Of a DNA stretch of 64,000 nucleotides, positions 19,072 through 27,318 are shown piece by piece. The position numbers and the translations under genes are program-made. Source of the DNA: Stutzerimonas stutzeri (GTDB lineage: Bacteria > Pseudomonadota > Gammaproteobacteria > Pseudomonadales > Pseudomonadaceae); assembly GCF_038561965.1 (NCBI RefSeq), contig NZ_CP139348.1:1550001-1614000 (forward strand), written 5' to 3'. Each line of letters opens with the position of its first letter. Positions within the stretch are counted from its first letter, which is position 1. The notes beneath the pieces were generated by a model, which saw only the letters and a list, made by a program, of their open reading frames with translations, did no database searches and was not told where the DNA came from.

Positions 19072-19231
19072 CTATCGGCAAGGCGGCGCTCCGCATCGCC
19101 TGGTCCGCCCAGTTCGGTTATCGTGCGGTGCTTTGCCGCACGGTCCGCTCAATTTGTCCGTCGTCGCTGCCGTGCCGTTCCACTCGGCTGGCGGCTGATG
19201 GTCATCGTGATGAGGGTTACAAGGAGTTCTG

Positions 19232-19948
19232 ATGTCCCGCTCGCAAGAGTTCGTCTGCGGTTGCCGCGACATATTGCCGTTGATCCTCGGCGCTATTCCG
19301 TTCGGGGTGATCTTCGGCACGCTGGCGATAGGCGCCGGATTGTCTGGTTGGCAAACCATGGGCATGTCCGCGCTGGTTTTCGCCGGCTCCGCCCAGTTCA
19401 TAGCCGTCACGCTGATCACCGGCGGGGTAGGGGCTGCAGTGGTGCTGCTGACGACCTTCGTCGTGAACTTGCGGCATGCGCTGTATAGCGCCGCGCTGCA
19501 GCCATTCGTTCGTCATTTGCCCGGACGCTGGCGAGCGCCGTTGGCCTTCTGGCTGACTGACGAGGCGTTCGCCGTGGTACAGAACCGCTACGCCCGTGAC
19601 GATGGTTCGCCCTACAAACACTGGTTCTTCCTAGGAGCCGCCTTGACGATGTACATCAGCTGGCAGCTTTCGACGCTGGTGGGTGTCGCCTTTGGTCGGG
19701 CCGTTCCGGATATCGCCCGCTGGGGCCTGGACTTCGCCATGATCGCCACCTTCATCGGTATCGCCGTGCCGATGATGCGCACCCGGCCGCAAGTGGCCTC
19801 GGCACTGGTTGCCGGTGCGGTGGCGCTGTTGACCTGGGAGATGCCTTACAAGCTCGGTCTGATCGCCGCTGCGATGGCTGGCATCGTTGTCGGCGTCTGG
19901 CTGGAGCGCCGGGCCGAGATAGATGCGCGACTGCAGGGGGCGTCATGA
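19232..19948 (+). CDS. azlC: AzlC family branched-chain amino acid exporter subunit
   Basis: A 238-residue integral membrane protein with about six to seven helices and family sequence [17 protein letters not shown] and FAGSAQFIA near the N-terminus. AzlC with AzlD exports branched-chain amino acids or analogues. AAGGAG lies seven bases before the ATG. Its stop codon overlaps the start of azlD by four bases (ATGA), so the two are translationally coupled. Confidence 0.92.
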   Translation: MSRSQEFVCGCRDILPLILGAIPFGVIFGTLAIGAGLSGWQTMGMSALVFAGSAQFIAVTLITGGVGAAVVLLTTFVVNLRHALYSAALQPFVRHLPGRWRAPLAFWLTDEAFAVVQNRYARDDGSPYKHWFFLGAALTMYISWQLSTLVGVAFGRAVPDIARWGLDFAMIATFIGIAVPMMRTRPQVASALVAGAVALLTWEMPYKLGLIAAAMAGIVVGVWLERRAEIDARLQGAS

Positions 19949-20271
19949 GCACCTGGCTGCTGATCCTTGGCATGCTGGCGATCACCTTCGTGACTCGCTA
20001 CAGCTTCTTTGCCTGGCCCAATCTGCGTTTTCCCCGCGCCATCGAGCAGGGGCTGCATTACGTGCCAGTGGCAGTGCTTACCGCCATCGTGGTGCCTGGC
20101 ATGCTGATGCCGGAAGGGGAGTGGGCCCTGCACTGGAACAATGCCTACCTGCTTGCAGGCCTCCTGGCTATCGCTATCGCTACCTTAAGCCGCAATCTGC
20201 TGGCGACAATCGCCGGCGGGCTGCTGAGTTTCTTCCTGCTGCGCTGGGCCTTTGGGCAGTTACCGATATGA
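19945..20271 (+). CDS. azlD: AzlD family exporter subunit
   Basis: A 108-residue membrane protein with three to four helices and the family start [19 protein letters not shown]. It is the small partner of AzlC. It starts by ATGA overlap with azlC and ends by ATGA overlap with the next MFS gene, so all three genes form one coupled operon. Confidence 0.92.
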   Translation: MSTWLLILGMLAITFVTRYSFFAWPNLRFPRAIEQGLHYVPVAVLTAIVVPGMLMPEGEWALHWNNAYLLAGLLAIAIATLSRNLLATIAGGLLSFFLLRWAFGQLPI

Positions 20272-21680
20272 GCCAGATATCTCCTGATGCGGATTTGCGC
20301 CGGCCGACGCTGGCTGACGGGCCGGCTGCCACGCATTCGCAGTTTCGCTTGCTCGGCAAGCGCCGCTTCTTGCCATTTTTCTGCACCCAATTGCTTGGCG
20401 CATTTAACGACAATGTGTTCAAGCAGGCGCTGATCCTGGCGATTCTGTTCAAGCTTGGCACTGCCGCGGACACCAGCCTGCTGATCAATCTCTGTGCGCT
20501 GCTTTTTATCCTGCCGTTCTTCCTGTTCTCTGCGCTCGGCGGGCAGTTCGGTGAGCGTTTCGAGAAAGCCTGGTTGATTCGCCGGATCAAGTTCGCCGAG
20601 ATCTTGATCATGCTCGTCGGCGCCGTCGGCATGTTGCTTGGCAATCTGCCGATGCTGCTTGTAGTGCTGTTCTGCATGGGCACGCAATCGGCGCTGTTCG
20701 GACCGGTCAAGTATTCGATCCTGCCGCAGCAGCTCGCCGAAGATGAGCTAGTCGGTGGCAACGCGCTGGTGGAGATGGGCACCTTTCTGGCGATTCTCGG
20801 CGGCACCATCGGCGCCGGTGTGTTGATGGCGAACGAAGCCTATGCCGAACTGGTGGCGGTCAGCGTCGTGCTGATCGCGCTGGCCGGGTATCTGGCAAGC
20901 CTTGCTATTCCCGGCGGAACGGCCGCCCTGCCGACCCTGCATATGGATTGGCACGTACTGCGCCAGTCATGGCGAATCCTGCGGCTCGGGTTCGGTCAGC
21001 AGCGTGCCGTGTCGCGTGCGATGCTCGGCAACTCGTGGTTCTGGTTTCTCGGCGCGACTTATCTGACGCAAATTCCAGCGTTCGCCAAGGAGCATCTGAG
21101 CGGCGATGAAAGCGTCGTGACGCTGATCCTTACGCTGTTCTCGGTCGGCATTGCGCTGGGTTCACTGCTATGCGAACGGCTGTCACGACATCATGTGGAG
21201 ATCGGTCTGGTGCCATTCGGTGCTATCGGGCTGAGCCTGTGCGGCGTGTTGCTGTGGTGGCATGCGGGCGGCCATGTGGCGCCAGCGACAACCGTTAGCT
21301 GGCTGGCTTTGCTCGGCGAGCCATCAGCCTGGTGGATACTGGCGGACATTCTTGGGCTGGGTATTTTCGGTGGGCTGTATATCGTCCCGCTGTTCGCCCT
21401 GATTCAGTCGCGTAGCGTGGTTCATGAGCGTTCGCGGGTGGTCGCGGCGAATAACATCCTCAACGCTTTATTCATGGTTATGTCAGCCATCATCGCAATC
21501 GTGTTGCTGGTGCTGCTTGAACTGTCGATACCGCAGCTTTTCCTCGTGGTCTCGCTGCTCAGCGTACTGGTCTGTGGCGCGCTGTTCATCGATGCGCCGG
21601 AGTTTATCGAGCGTTTTCTCATCTGGTCGCTGGGGGAGCGGCTGGGCGGGGCGGTGCTGGTGCGGCTGACGTTGCGCTGA
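20268..21680 (+). CDS. MFS transporter, LplT/Aas-type
   Basis: A 470-residue major facilitator with about twelve helices. The N-terminal FFCTQLLGAFNDNVFKQAL is the hallmark of the lysophospholipid transporter group (LplT and the MFS part of fused Aas-like proteins); FGPVKYSILPQ near residue 145 is also typical. Members flip lysophospholipids inward for re-acylation. Many homologues carry fused acyltransferase and ligase domains; this one ends right after the MFS domain, and no acyltransferase gene is next to it. It starts by ATGA overlap with azlD. A longer frame from 19923 is only the shadow of azlD. Confidence 0.87.
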   Translation: MSQISPDADLRRPTLADGPAATHSQFRLLGKRRFLPFFCTQLLGAFNDNVFKQALILAILFKLGTAADTSLLINLCALLFILPFFLFSALGGQFGERFEKAWLIRRIKFAEILIMLVGAVGMLLGNLPMLLVVLFCMGTQSALFGPVKYSILPQQLAEDELVGGNALVEMGTFLAILGGTIGAGVLMANEAYAELVAVSVVLIALAGYLASLAIPGGTAALPTLHMDWHVLRQSWRILRLGFGQQRAVSRAMLGNSWFWFLGATYLTQIPAFAKEHLSGDESVVTLILTLFSVGIALGSLLCERLSRHHVEIGLVPFGAIGLSLCGVLLWWHAGGHVAPATTVSWLALLGEPSAWWILADILGLGIFGGLYIVPLFALIQSRSVVHERSRVVAANNILNALFMVMSAIIAIVLLVLLELSIPQLFLVVSLLSVLVCGALFIDAPEFIERFLIWSLGERLGGAVLVRLTLR

Positions 21681-21690
21681 TGCAGGAGTA

Positions 21691-21710
21691 GGGGCGCTGA
21701 TTAGCGCCCC
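21691..21710. terminator. Hairpin between lplT-like gene and rdgC
   Basis: An 8-bp perfect stem GGGGCGCT/AGCGCCCC with a four-base loop lies between these convergent genes. There is no T tract. Confidence 0.5.
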
Positions 21711-21719
21711 GAGCGGGTA

Positions 21720-22640
21720 TCAGACGCCCTGCGGAACCTCCTCGCCGCCGAACGCTTCGAACAGTGCCGGCAGGAACTCGCGGAAGGTCATCATCATCAG
21801 CAGGAAGCTGGCGTCCTGCTGAGCGAGCGCATCGTCACCGCCATCCTGTTCGGCCTGGTCTTGCAGCAATTCCTCGAAGCGCAGGCGCTTGATGATCAGC
21901 TTGTCGTCCAGTACGAACGAGAGCTTGTCCTGCCAGGCCAGGGAAAGCTGAGTGACCTGCTTGCCGGCTTCCATATGCTGCTGAATTTCGTCGCTGGTCA
22001 GATCCTGGCGCTTGCAGCGCACCACGCCACCGTCTTCATGGGTATCACGCAATTCGCATTCGTCGAGCACGAAGAAGTCATCCGCAGCCTTTTGCGTCTT
22101 CACCCAGTCGGTGAGTGTGGCGCTTGGTGCGATCTTCACCGTCAATGGGCGCACCGGCAGCGAGCCAATGGCTTCGCGCAGGGTGGATAGCAGATCTTCG
22201 GCTTTCTTCGCGCTGGCGGAGTTCACCAGGATCAGGCCGCGCTCGGCGTCGATAGCGGCAAAGGTGCCGGATTTGCGAATGAAGGCGCGGGGCAGGAAGG
22301 CCTGGATGATCTCGTCCTTGATCTGGTCGCGCTCCTTCTTGTAGACCTTGCGCATCTGCTCCGCTTCGATCTCGTCGATCTTGTCCTTTACAGCGTCCTT
22401 GACCACGCTGCCCGGCAGGATGCGTTCTTCCTTGCGCGTTGAGATCAACAGAAACCCCTGGCTGACATGCACCAGCGGGGCGTCTTCGCCTTTTCCGAAA
22501 GGTGCGACGAAGCCGTAGGTGCTCAGCTCCTGGCTGGCGCAGGGGCGGGCGGGTTTGGCGGCCAGTGCAGCTTCGAGTGTCTCGGCATCTAGAGCGACAT
22601 TTTGGGTGAGACGGTAAACGAGCAGATTACGAAACCACAT
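21720..22640 (-). CDS. rdgC: Recombination-associated protein RdgC
   Basis: A 306-residue protein with the typical start [12 protein letters not shown] and PFG motif. RdgC forms a ring-shaped dimer that binds DNA and inhibits RecA loading. The length matches E. coli RdgC (303). The gene is convergent with the MFS gene and divergent from the tRNA-Val/tRNA-Asp operon. Confidence 0.95.
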   Translation of the reverse strand: MWFRNLLVYRLTQNVALDAETLEAALAAKPARPCASQELSTYGFVAPFGKGEDAPLVHVSQGFLLISTRKEERILPGSVVKDAVKDKIDEIEAEQMRKVYKKERDQIKDEIIQAFLPRAFIRKSGTFAAIDAERGLILVNSASAKKAEDLLSTLREAIGSLPVRPLTVKIAPSATLTDWVKTQKAADDFFVLDECELRDTHEDGGVVRCKRQDLTSDEIQQHMEAGKQVTQLSLAWQDKLSFVLDDKLIIKRLRFEELLQDQAEQDGGDDALAQQDASFLLMMMTFREFLPALFEAFGGEEVPQGV

Positions 22641-22803
22641 GGCGGGGTAGATCTCCGGAAAGCAAAGGGGTGCATTATTCCTGCCTGGCTACTTAAGGCC
22701 AACCCTGGATGAAGTGAATGGGCTGTGAGCTGTAAAAAACACCGGTTTAACGAGGGTTTTCCTAAGTCTTTGGAACTTCTGCAATTTTTTTTTCGAAAGG
22801 GGG

Positions 22804-22832
22804 TTGCCAAGGTGCAGAACCCTCTCTAGAAT
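22804..22832 (+). promoter_or_regulatory. Promoter of the tRNA-Val/tRNA-Asp operon
   Basis: TTGCCA (22804-22809) and TAGAAT (22827-22832) are separated by 17 bases, followed by the GC-rich discriminator GCGCCCC. The first tRNA starts 23 bases after the -10. Confidence 0.8.
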
Positions 22833-22854
22833 GCGCCCCACTTCGAGAGCAAAC

Positions 22855-22930
22855 GGGTGATTAGCTCAGCTGGGAGAGCATCTGCCTTACAAGCAGAGGG
22901 TCGGCGGTTCGATCCCGTCATCACCCACCA
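22855..22930 (+). tRNA. tRNA-Val (anticodon TAC)
   Basis: A 76-base tRNA: acceptor GGGTGAT pairs with ATCACCC, D loop AGCTCAGCTGGGAGAGC, anticodon loop CTTACAA with anticodon TAC, T loop GGTTCGATCC, discriminator A and encoded CCA. Confidence 0.97.
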
Positions 22931-22943
22931 CTCGAGGTTTAGC

Positions 22944-23020
22944 GCAGCGGTAGTTCAGTCGGTTAGAATACCGGCCTGTCACGCCGGGGGTCGCGGGTTC
23001 GAGTCCCGTCCGCTGCGCCA
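22944..23020 (+). tRNA. tRNA-Asp (anticodon GTC)
   Basis: A 77-base tRNA 13 bases after tRNA-Val: acceptor GCAGCGG pairs with CCGCTGC, anticodon loop CTGTCAC with anticodon GTC, T loop GGTTCGAGTCC, discriminator G and encoded CCA. The two are transcribed together and followed by a terminator. Confidence 0.97.
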
Positions 23021-23059
23021 TATTCGCTTTATGGGTCCACTGAACACCTTGAAGCAACG

Positions 23060-23088
23060 AAAAAACGGCCTTTTAGGCCGTTTTTTTT
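23060..23088 (+). terminator. Terminator of the tRNA-Val/tRNA-Asp operon
   Basis: The stem AAAAAACGGCC / GGCCGTTTTTT has a four to five base loop and is followed by further T residues, a strong intrinsic terminator. Confidence 0.9.
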
Positions 23089-23277
23089 GCCTGATTTTTT
23101 ACTGGGGTGGCCGTTGCCTCCCCAGTCCGGTCCTCGCGGCGGAAATGTTACGTGCTTCCTTTCTTTGCCATCTCTTTACGATCCTTGCCGGGAGGCGCGG
23201 TAGCCACTGCCGGTGTGCGCTGCTAAGCTCGGGCACTGATTTTTTCGATATGCCCACAGCGTAATTAAGGAAACAGC

Positions 23278-24027
23278 ATGAGACTGAGACACCATCGTTT
23301 GGCACCTGCGGTTGCGCTGGTTGGCCTGGTACTGGCCGGCTGCGACTCGCAGACCAGTGCCAAGCTCGACACTCCGGCGCAGAAGGCGTCCTACGGCATC
23401 GGCCTGAACATGGGCAAGAGCCTCGCGCAGGAGGGTATGGATGATCTCGATTCCCAAGCTGTGGCGCAGGGCATCGAAGACGCCATCGGCAACAAAGAGC
23501 AGAAGCTTACCGATGAGCAGCTGATGGAAGCATTCACCTTCCTGCAGACTCGCGCCGAAGAGCGCATGACTGAGATGAACGCCAAGGCGGTCGAGGCCGG
23601 CAAGAAATTCCTCGAAGACAACGCCAAGCGTGACGGTGTGAAGACCACAGAGTCGGGGCTGCAGTACGAAGTTGTCAAAGCGGCCGAAGGTCGTCAGCCG
23701 ACCGAGAGCGACGTGGTGACCGTGCACTACGAGGGCAGCCTGACTGACGGCACCGTCTTCGACAGCTCGATCAAGCGCGGCAGCCCGATCGACCTGCCGG
23801 TCGGCGGCGTGATCCCTGGTTGGGTCGAAGGTCTGCAGCTGATGCACGTCGGCGAGAAATACAAACTCTACATCCCGAGCGAACTGGCCTACGGCGAGCA
23901 GAGCCCGAGCCCGCTGATTCCAGCCAATTCGGTGCTGGTGTTCGATCTCGAGCTGCTGGATATCAAGGGCGAGGCGGCTGAGCAGCCATCAGCCGAGCAG
24001 CCTGCTGAAGCGGCAGAGCAGCAGTAA
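23278..24027 (+). CDS. FKBP-type peptidyl-prolyl isomerase, lipoprotein
   Basis: A 249-residue Mip/FkpA-type isomerase. The signal peptide ends in lipobox VLAGC (Cys22), so it is membrane-attached on the periplasmic side. Residues 30-125 form the helical dimerisation domain (SYGIGLNMGKSL, KKFLEDNAKRDGV) and 130-230 the FKBP domain with VTVHYEGSLTDGTVFDSS and the GWVEGLQLM and IPSELAYG motifs. The C-terminal tail is an Ala/Glu/Gln-rich low-complexity stretch (repeated AEQP). It aids folding of exported proteins. It has AAGGAAA before the ATG and its own terminator. Confidence 0.93.
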   Translation: MRLRHHRLAPAVALVGLVLAGCDSQTSAKLDTPAQKASYGIGLNMGKSLAQEGMDDLDSQAVAQGIEDAIGNKEQKLTDEQLMEAFTFLQTRAEERMTEMNAKAVEAGKKFLEDNAKRDGVKTTESGLQYEVVKAAEGRQPTESDVVTVHYEGSLTDGTVFDSSIKRGSPIDLPVGGVIPGWVEGLQLMHVGEKYKLYIPSELAYGEQSPSPLIPANSVLVFDLELLDIKGEAAEQPSAEQPAEAAEQQ

Positions 24028-24053
24028 TAAGCGGACATTGCGTCGCTTGAAAC

Positions 24054-24084
24054 AAAAACGCCCCTACTCGATCGGGGCGTTTTT
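24054..24084 (+). terminator. Terminator of the FKBP gene
   Basis: Stem AAAAACGCCCC / GGGGCGTTTTT with a nine-base loop ending in TTTTT. It also gives an A-rich upstream tract, so it can act in both directions, including for the convergent bfrB gene. Confidence 0.88.
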
Positions 24085-24102
24085 GTTTGATGCCTAACCG
24101 AA

Positions 24103-24573
24103 TCAGTCGTCCATCTGCGACTGCAGGTAGTTTTCCATTCCAACCTTGTCGATCAGGCTCAGTTGGGTTTCCAGCCAGTCGATGTGTTCTTCTTCCGACT
24201 CAAGGATGTCTTCCAGCAGCTCGCGGCTGCCGTAATCGCCAATGCTTTCGCAATAGGCAATGGCGACCTTAAGGTCTTGTACGCCGCCATGCTCCAGCCT
24301 CAGGTCGCACTCAAGCATCTCGCGGGTGTTTTCACCGATCTGCAGCTTGCCCAGGTCCTGCAGGTTCGGCAGACCTTCGAGGAAGAGGATGCGCTTGATC
24401 AGCTTGTCCGCATGCTTCATCTCGTCGATGGATTCTTCGTACTCATGCTTGCCGAGCTTGCCGAGACCCCAGTCCTCATACATGCGCGCGTGCAGAAAGT
24501 ACTGGTTGATGGCTACCAGCTCGTTGCCGAGAATTTTGTTGAGGTGCTGAATGACCAGCTTGTCGCCTTTCAT
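24103..24573 (-). CDS. bfrB: Bacterioferritin
   Basis: Iron-storage subunit of 156 residues that forms a 24-mer. The ferroxidase ligands are in place: Glu18, Glu51, His54, Glu94, Glu127 and His130. Met52, which binds heme between subunits, marks it as true bacterioferritin and the BfrB type. The start MKGDKLVI is the family start; the longer frame is not used. The Bfd gene lies upstream in the same direction but is separated by a strong terminator, so the two are regulated apart, as expected since they respond oppositely to iron. A weak promoter (TTGACA-N17-CAGACT) can be read on the minus strand near 24610-24640. Confidence 0.95.
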   Translation of the reverse strand: MKGDKLVIQHLNKILGNELVAINQYFLHARMYEDWGLGKLGKHEYEESIDEMKHADKLIKRILFLEGLPNLQDLGKLQIGENTREMLECDLRLEHGGVQDLKVAIAYCESIGDYGSRELLEDILESEEEHIDWLETQLSLIDKVGMENYLQSQMDD

Positions 24574-24724
24574 GTAATTAGCCTGCCTGGAGCGGTGGGA
24601 ATAGAACCAGTCTGGCCACGGCAAGGCGGGCTGTCAAACCTAAGTCTTTGAATGCAAAAGCTAAAATCTAGCGAGAATGGTTGCGTTCCGCATCCTGGAT
24701 GGCAACTGACTGATTTGCAGGCAT

Positions 24725-24748
24725 AAAAAAGCCGGGCATCGCCCGGCT
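24725..24748 (-). terminator. Terminator of bfd
   Basis: On the minus strand, GCCGGGC, a three-base loop and GCCCGGC are followed by six T residues. It is 17 bases after the bfd stop codon. Confidence 0.88.
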
Positions 24749-24764
24749 ATACGGCTTCAGTCTG

Positions 24765-24983
24765 TCAAGCCTGAACGAAACTTGCTGGGTGGGCGAGGGA
24801 TGCCTGGGCGTTCTGTACGTTGCTGAGTGTCTCGCGAACGACCTGCTTGGCAACGCAAGCGCACTTGCCGCACTGGGTTGCGACACCAGTCGTTTCCCGT
24901 ACTTCACGATAGCTGCAGCAGCCTTCGTAGATTGCATCGCGAATCTGGCCGTCGGTTACACCCTGGCAGAGGCAGACGTACAT
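24765..24983 (-). CDS. bfd: Bacterioferritin-associated ferredoxin
   Basis: A 72-residue [2Fe-2S] protein that binds bacterioferritin and passes electrons to release stored iron when iron is scarce. Cluster ligands are Cys4 and Cys6 (MYVCLCQ) and Cys38 and Cys41 (QCGKC), with an extra Cys43. The chosen start MYVCLC is the family start; an in-frame GTG two codons earlier is possible. A Fur-box-like sequence lies about 40-60 bases upstream. Confidence 0.95.
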   Translation of the reverse strand: MYVCLCQGVTDGQIRDAIYEGCCSYREVRETTGVATQCGKCACVAKQVVRETLSNVQNAQASLAHPASFVQA

Positions 24984-25018
24984 AAGCACTACCCGTTAAG
25001 TTCGTTGTTGGTAGCGAT

Positions 25019-25043
25019 GCTAATCAGAATGAGAATAATTGTC
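25019..25043 (-). promoter_or_regulatory. Fur-box-like operator of bfd
   Basis: Minus-strand sequence GACAATTATTCTCATTCTG, followed by ATTAGC, resembles the Fur consensus of repeated NATWAT hexamers. Its position 36-60 bases before the bfd start fits repression by iron-loaded Fur, in line with known low-iron induction of bfd in P. aeruginosa. The match was made by eye. Confidence 0.6.
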
Positions 25044-25187
25044 AAAGCTCGTTCGTCGCCTTGACGAATTTCAGCCGCGTGCTGTGGTTGGCGGCGGCGT
25101 GTAACGGCTTGAGCGACAATGTTCGAAGCTTTCGTCGCGCTTCTCTGTGTGCCGTGACTCGGCTCCGCGTCACGTTTCTAGAAAATT

Positions 25188-25227
25188 ACATGTGAGCTTG
25201 TTGCGCTTATCACATGTGCTGATATTC
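25188..25227 (+). promoter_or_regulatory. Promoter with palindromic operator before the stress-response operon
   Basis: A perfect 8-bp inverted repeat, ACATGTGA (25188-25195) and TCACATGT (25210-25217), flanks and overlaps a promoter with -35 TTGTTG (25198-25203) and -10 TATTCT (25222-25227), spacer 18. The first start codon is only seven bases after the -10, so the mRNA would be leaderless. A dimeric repressor bound here would block RNA polymerase. Confidence 0.55.
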
Positions 25228-25234
25228 TGGCGGC

Positions 25235-25855
25235 ATGGAAACGAAATCGTCCGCACATTATCAGCGCCTTTTTCGGCAGCGCCTGCGTGATCAGGGGTTG
25301 GTGAAAAAGGAAGTCTGGATTTTGCCCGAGCATTCAGTACGGCTTGCGGCCTTGGAGAAGAGAATGCGCCAGCCGCTTCAGGGGCTGGCTTCATGTGAGA
25401 TGGAAGAAGGTATGAATATGCCGCAGCTATGGACCGCCCAAGCGTTGCATGACGCTATTGAAACCACGGAACTGTGTAAGAACGGTCAGATTGCAATCGA
25501 GCTGATCCAAGGGGCTGACGCCAGCCTGCGCGTCACGATGCGCGAGTATGGCGACCTGCCGATCTATGTGGCAGTGGTCGGCGAGCAAATCATCGTCGAG
25601 GCGCTGCTTTGGCCGGTTTCTGATGTGCAGGATCCGACCGCATTCAATGAACAGATATTGCGCACTCACAAGCTGTTTCCACTTTCGTGCATCGGCATCG
25701 AGTCGCTTCCAGATGGCCAGCCTTGCTACACCATGTTCGGTGCATTGAGTTCGGCGTCCACGCTTTCGGATGTGGTGCTGGAGATCCAGTTGCTTGGCGA
25801 TAACGTGATCAAGGCTACCGAGGCGTACGAAGGCTTTCTCAAGGCCGGCATTTGA
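25235..25855 (+). CDS. DUF2170 (YjfI-type) protein with ribbon-helix-helix-like N-terminus
   Basis: A 206-residue protein, first in the operon. Residues 8-50 (FRQRLRDQGLVKKEVWILPE, then a helix) have the pattern of small ribbon-helix-helix DNA-binding modules: a basic arm, a short strand and a helix. Residues 62-206 are the DUF2170 domain known from E. coli YjfI, whose gene also stands next to a PspA paralogue. I infer a regulator that binds the palindrome just upstream. The ATG at 25235 has no ribosome binding site and seems leaderless. An internal ATG at 25412 has a good site (GAAGAAGG) and could give a second, domain-only product of about 147 residues. Confidence 0.75.
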   Translation: METKSSAHYQRLFRQRLRDQGLVKKEVWILPEHSVRLAALEKRMRQPLQGLASCEMEEGMNMPQLWTAQALHDAIETTELCKNGQIAIELIQGADASLRVTMREYGDLPIYVAVVGEQIIVEALLWPVSDVQDPTAFNEQILRTHKLFPLSCIGIESLPDGQPCYTMFGALSSASTLSDVVLEIQLLGDNVIKATEAYEGFLKAGI

Positions 25856-25874
25856 GCTCTAAAGGAGATCTGAG

Positions 25875-26570
25875 ATGAATGTATGGAGCAAGCTGCTTAC
25901 CGCTCTGCGCGGTGGTGTCAATGAGGCGGGCGAAGCGGTAGTGGATAGCCAAGCGCTGCGTATTCTTGATCAGGAAATACGCAATGCCGATTCCGAGTTG
26001 CGCAAAGCCAAGGAAGCGCTGGCCGAAATAATGGCCAAGCAGAAGTTGGCTGCTGAGCGTGTCAACAAGGCTACTACAGCGATCAGCGAATACGAACAGT
26101 ATGCGTTGAAGGCCCTTGAGGCCGGTGATGAGCCGTTGGCCAAAGAAGTTGCCGCAAAGATTGCCAATCTTGAGGCTGAGCAGATAGCCGAGCGCGAACA
26201 GGCCGATAACTATGCTGAGAGCGTGGCGCAACTGCGCAAGGCCGTCAGTCAGGCGGAAGCACATATCAAGCGGCTCAAGCAGCAGGTTGATACGGTCAAG
26301 GCTACGGAGAGTGTGCAGAAGGCCCAGATGGCCGTCGCCCAGCGCTACGGCGGCTCGCAGGCCAAGTTGCACACCGCGGTTGAGTCGCTCGAGCGGATCA
26401 AGCATCAACAGGCCGAGCGCGCAGCGAAGATGGAGGCAACGGCCGAGCTGGCGCAAGCGTCCAGCGTCGACGAATCACTTGACGCCAAATTGCGCGCCGC
26501 GGGGATCGTTGCCGACAACGCCAGTGCAGACAGCGTGCTCGCACGCTTGAAGGACAAAGCCAAGGGCTGA
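25875..26570 (+). CDS. PspA/IM30 family protein (YjfJ-like)
   Basis: A 231-residue, almost entirely coiled-coil protein of the PspA/Vipp1 (ESCRT-III-like) family. It starts with an amphipathic helix (MNVWSKLLTALRG) that would insert in the membrane, then helices with the family core ALRILDQEIRNADSELRKAK. PspA proteins polymerise on stressed inner membranes and help keep them sealed. The Gln/Arg-rich E. coli pspABC partner genes are absent; context (DUF2170 before, YqiJ and flotillin after) marks the YjfJ-type branch. Strong ribosome binding site AAAGGAG; 19 bases after the DUF2170 gene. Confidence 0.9.
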   Translation: MNVWSKLLTALRGGVNEAGEAVVDSQALRILDQEIRNADSELRKAKEALAEIMAKQKLAAERVNKATTAISEYEQYALKALEAGDEPLAKEVAAKIANLEAEQIAEREQADNYAESVAQLRKAVSQAEAHIKRLKQQVDTVKATESVQKAQMAVAQRYGGSQAKLHTAVESLERIKHQQAERAAKMEATAELAQASSVDESLDAKLRAAGIVADNASADSVLARLKDKAKG

Positions 26571-26646
26571 TCCGGCCATCAGCGACTACGAGAGCTTAGT
26601 CGCGCGGAATCGGCGAGAGTCGCGGCACAACACAAGGATGTGATCG

Positions 26647-27291
26647 ATGGATTTGTTCATACAGACTGCTTTGAGCTTTCCGGTGGTGCTACTCAGCTTT
26701 GTGCTGGGTATATCCATTCTGTACTGGTGTGTGGCGGCCCTCGGTATGGTCGACGTGGACGTACTCGACGTCGAGATGGAGTCTTCTCTGGAAGATACGT
26801 CGTTTCAGCCGGAAGGCCTGGCTGGCCTGCTGCTCAAATTCGGTCTGTCCGGGGTTCCAGTCACGCTGGTGCTGACCCTGCTGTTCTTCTTTTCCTGGTT
26901 GTTCTGTTATTTCGCCCAGCTGTTGGTGCTGCGCTTCTTGCCGCTCGGCATTTTGCGTTACCCACTAGGCCTGGTGCTGACCGTGGTTGCGCTGCTGCTG
27001 GCAGTGCCGATCTGCGGCGCGCTTGTCCGTCCACTTCGCCCGCTGTTTCTGAAGCTTCACGCACCCACTCATCGCTCCTTGCTCGGCCAGGTAGCTGTCG
27101 TGCGCAGCGGTACGGTTACGTCGAGTTTTGGCGAGGCCACTCTGGAGGATGGCGGTGCTGGGCTGATCCTGCGAGTCAGAGCGGATGAGCAGGCCGGGTT
27201 CAAGCGCGGTGACCGCGTGGTTTTGCTGGAGTACCTGGAGGCTGAGAATGCCTATCGGGTCATTACCGAAAGTGAATTCAAGGGCATCTAA
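26647..27291 (+). CDS. yqiJ: YqiJ-type membrane protein with OB-fold tail
   Basis: A 214-residue protein with three to four membrane helices (residues 8-32, 70-95, 100-135) and a C-terminal soluble domain of about 65 residues with a beta pattern (GQVAVVRSGTVTSSFGEATL, GDRVVLLEYL), typical of the NfeD-like OB fold of YqiJ (DUF1449). YqiJ/NfeD proteins are encoded beside flotillins in many bacteria and help place them in membrane domains. The flotillin gene follows by 27 bases. Confidence 0.87.
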   Translation: MDLFIQTALSFPVVLLSFVLGISILYWCVAALGMVDVDVLDVEMESSLEDTSFQPEGLAGLLLKFGLSGVPVTLVLTLLFFFSWLFCYFAQLLVLRFLPLGILRYPLGLVLTVVALLLAVPICGALVRPLRPLFLKLHAPTHRSLLGQVAVVRSGTVTSSFGEATLEDGGAGLILRVRADEQAGFKRGDRVVLLEYLEAENAYRVITESEFKGI

Positions 27292-27318
27292 GCCCGCTTT
27301 TTAAAAGGAGTTGATGTA

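Noticed and set aside
22857..23264. Open frame starting in tRNA-Val
   Set aside because: It translates two tRNA genes and a terminator; the fragment FESRPLRH-like is a known artefact of tRNA sequence.
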